Source: an uncultured Gemella sp. | Lineage (GTDB): Bacteria; Bacillota; Bacilli; Staphylococcales; Gemellaceae | Direction of reading: 5' to 3' | Assembly: GCA_927911695.1 (NCBI GenBank) | Contig: CAKMQO010000177.1 | Coordinates: forward strand, 1-6,739 | Length of the DNA stretch: 6,739 nt | Part shown: in pieces, positions 5,910-6,739 of the stretch | Layout: the number at the start of each line of letters is the position of its first letter | How positions within the stretch are numbered: the stretch's first letter is position 1 | Position numbers and translations under genes: made by a program | The notes under the pieces: generated by a model | What the model was told of the DNA's origin: nothing | The model's input: the letters and a program-made list of their open reading frames with translations, nothing else | Databases searched by the model: none

Positions 5910-6015
5910 TTGATAAATAATATTATATAGATATAAACTAAAACCCACTTAAATCAACTTTAAACTATAATTAAAACTGATATTTAATTATAGTTAAGGT
6001 AACATTTTAGTTTCA
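5910..6015 (-). promoter_or_regulatory. Regulatory/promoter block, copy 2 (NlpC/P60 gene)
   Basis: This is the second copy of the shared block. Its palindrome is perfect: AACTATAATTAAA (5963-5975) and TTTAATTATAGTT (5983-5995) with a 7-base loop. The direct repeats TTTAAAGTTGA/TTTAAGTGG are kept, and TATAAT (5922-5927 on the - strand) lies at the same distance. The -35 position is again non-consensus. The predicted leader before the hydrolase ATG is about 150 bases long. Confidence 0.65.
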
Positions 6016-6110
6016 TAATATATTTTTTTTATATTATATAGAAGAAAATTTCTCTTAGAATAAAATTATACAAAACACGAAAGATAATATTCTCCTTCTT
6101 GTATTTATTA

Positions 6111-6119
6111 TGTTATAAT
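6111..6119 (+). promoter_or_regulatory. Possible extended -10 promoter for the membrane-protein gene
   Basis: TGTTATAAT fits an extended -10 element (TGn-TATAAT). No good -35 is visible 16-18 bases upstream, which extended -10 promoters tolerate. The leader to the ATG at 6209 would be about 80 bases. Confidence 0.4.
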
Positions 6120-6208
6120 AAAATTGAAATAAGGAACTAAAACTTAATCAATTCTACTATTATAATTCTTTATACACTACTTTTCATATAAAAAATGGAG
6201 GAAATTAT

Positions 6209-6604
6209 ATGAAATATAACAAATACTTAATCATCACTTTACTTATTTTCATTTCACTAGTAACAACATTTTTTTATACAAAAAATATCTTTTATTTCTA
6301 CTTAACTATTCCGATACTTATATACGCTTGTATTATTAGATATTTTCAAGATAAAAATAAGTTATTAATAAAAACTAATAAAATCTTGAATCTTTTAAAA
6401 TATGAGAGCATTCTTTACGCTATTTCAGTAATAATAGCATACTCAATGCCCTTTGTTAGTTTTACCAATAAAATTAACAAAGTAGAATACTACTATACCG
6501 TTGGATATACAATTTCTGTGATTTTTCTTATATTAACTGGAGTAATTCATATCAAACGTACTCTGCTTATAAGAAAAGAACTACGAAATAATAATTCTAA
6601 ATAA
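6209..6604 (+). CDS. Four-helix integral membrane protein of unknown function
   Basis: This 131-residue protein has four predicted membrane segments, at about 6-24, 27-45, 67-86 and 95-115. The loop between the second and third (QDKNKLLIKTNKILNLLK) and the C-terminal tail (IKRTLLIRKELRNNNSK) are both strongly basic. By the positive-inside rule, both termini and the central loop should be cytoplasmic. It has no recognised domain, catalytic motif or signal-cleavage site. The start is supported by GGAGG at 6197-6201, seven bases upstream. It is read divergently from the NlpC/P60 gene and ends just before a strong hairpin terminator, so it is probably monocistronic. Small multi-helix proteins beside peptide genes are sometimes immunity proteins, but it lies more than 1 kb from the cationic-peptide ORF and there is no direct evidence for that role. 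Confidence 0.75.
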   Translation: MKYNKYLIITLLIFISLVTTFFYTKNIFYFYLTIPILIYACIIRYFQDKNKLLIKTNKILNLLKYESILYAISVIIAYSMPFVSFTNKINKVEYYYTVGYTISVIFLILTGVIHIKRTLLIRKELRNNNSK

Positions 6605-6609
6605 TAATG

Positions 6610-6638
6610 ACCACCCCTGAAAAGGGGTGGTTTTCTCT
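6610..6638. terminator. GC-rich hairpin: terminator of the membrane-protein gene and probable IS200/IS605 right-end hairpin
   Basis: A perfect 9-bp stem, ACCACCCCT (6610-6618) and AGGGGTGGT (6623-6631), encloses a GAAA loop. On the + strand it is followed by TTTTCTCTT, giving a good intrinsic terminator six bases after the stop codon. Read on the - strand it has the look of the 3'-terminal hairpin of a tnpB-associated omega-RNA. Confidence 0.8.
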
Positions 6639-6739
6639 TCGGGTATAACCCTTTGTTACTAACACGCACCTCAAGGCGCTGGCTTTCACATTCGTTCAAG
6701 CCCTATTGTATTTTAACGCCCGCCACCCGTTAAACGGGT
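6610..6739 (-). ncRNA. Candidate omega-RNA (TnpB guide scaffold), 3' part
   Basis: Read on the - strand, the segment folds into successive stems: GGCTT/AAGCC (6698-6702 with 6681-6685), GCGCC-UUGA-GGUGC (6679-6666), GGG/CCC (6651-6641) and the final CCACCCC hairpin. The UUGA-loop stem pairs fully only as - strand RNA, where a G-U wobble replaces what would be an A-C mismatch on the + strand. This supports the strand choice. In tnpB elements such an RNA overlaps the tnpB 3' end and the right end, and the sequence just beyond the element serves as guide. Here the guide would be the 3' end of the membrane-protein gene. Confidence 0.4.

Larger units (their letters stand above)
5768..6208. other. 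441-bp divergent intergenic region without a supported gene
   Basis: This very AT-rich gap lies between the divergent hydrolase and membrane-protein genes. It holds the hydrolase ribosome binding site and ~150-base leader (5768-5915), the copy-2 regulatory block (5910-6015) and a possible promoter for the rightward gene near 6111-6119. Both strands were read for short ORFs. Only fragments of 15 or fewer codons without a placed ribosome binding site were found, and the position matching the cationic-peptide ORF of copy 1 is empty. Confidence 0.6.
6605..6739 (-). mobile_element. Probable right end of an IS200/IS605-type (tnpB) element, continuing past the window
   Basis: Base composition changes sharply at about 6610, from strongly AT-rich to balanced, and no protein-coding frame continues. 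The stretch is dense in short hairpins: 6610-6631; GGG/CCC around 6641-6651; 6666-6679; 6681-6702; and ACCCGTT/AACGGGT at 6725-6739. Subterminal hairpins of this kind are typical of IS200/IS605 ends, which lack terminal inverted repeats. If correct, tnpB would lie to the right, on the - strand, with its 3' end pointing here. No transposase or tnpB coding sequence is inside the window, so this is inferred from structure and remembered resemblance. Confidence 0.5.

Overview
The window is very AT-rich, has strong AGGAGG-type ribosome binding sites and short intergenic gaps, and encodes Gram-positive exported proteins. The C-terminal half of an M26 (ZmpB/ZmpC-type) zinc metalloprotease suggests an oral or nasopharyngeal low-GC Firmicute. 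Gemella is my best guess, with Streptococcus-like relatives as the alternative; this comes from remembered family resemblance, not a search.

Layout. (1) 1-1314, + strand: 3' part of an M26 metalloprotease gene with the HEMTH zinc site. Two compensating indels upstream of the zinc site put a stop in the reading frame. (2) About 1359-2983: an IS3-family (IS150-like) insertion sequence on the - strand. orfA is intact and orfB is broken by small indels at poly-A tracts. A ~120-bp nested palindrome sits between the end of orfB and the terminal repeat. (3) 3005-3196, - strand: a 63-residue Cys/His-rich metallothionein-like protein built from a 27-residue tandem repeat. It has a near-consensus promoter and a Zur-box-like palindrome upstream. 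(4) 3400-5085, - strand: a regulatory block, a previously unlisted 35-codon ORF for a strongly cationic amphipathic peptide, and a secreted beta-helix protein with its own terminator. (5) 5207-6015, - strand: a secreted NlpC/P60 cell-wall hydrolase with a strong terminator, preceded by a second copy (about 91% identical) of the same regulatory block. (6) 6209-6604, + strand: a four-helix membrane protein of unknown function, read divergently from the hydrolase. (7) 6605-6739: a GC-richer, hairpin-rich stretch that looks like the right end of an IS200/IS605-type (tnpB) element with part of an omega-RNA on the - strand. The rest of the element lies outside the window.

How the parts fit. The central section is a surface/secretion locus. 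Two otherwise unrelated exported proteins share both a promoter module and a 32-residue signal peptide, so they are probably co-regulated. The cationic peptide is the first gene of one of these units and is the most interesting undescribed candidate. The metallothionein-like gene appears to be separately controlled, possibly by a Fur-family metal sensor. Mobile DNA flanks the locus on both sides.
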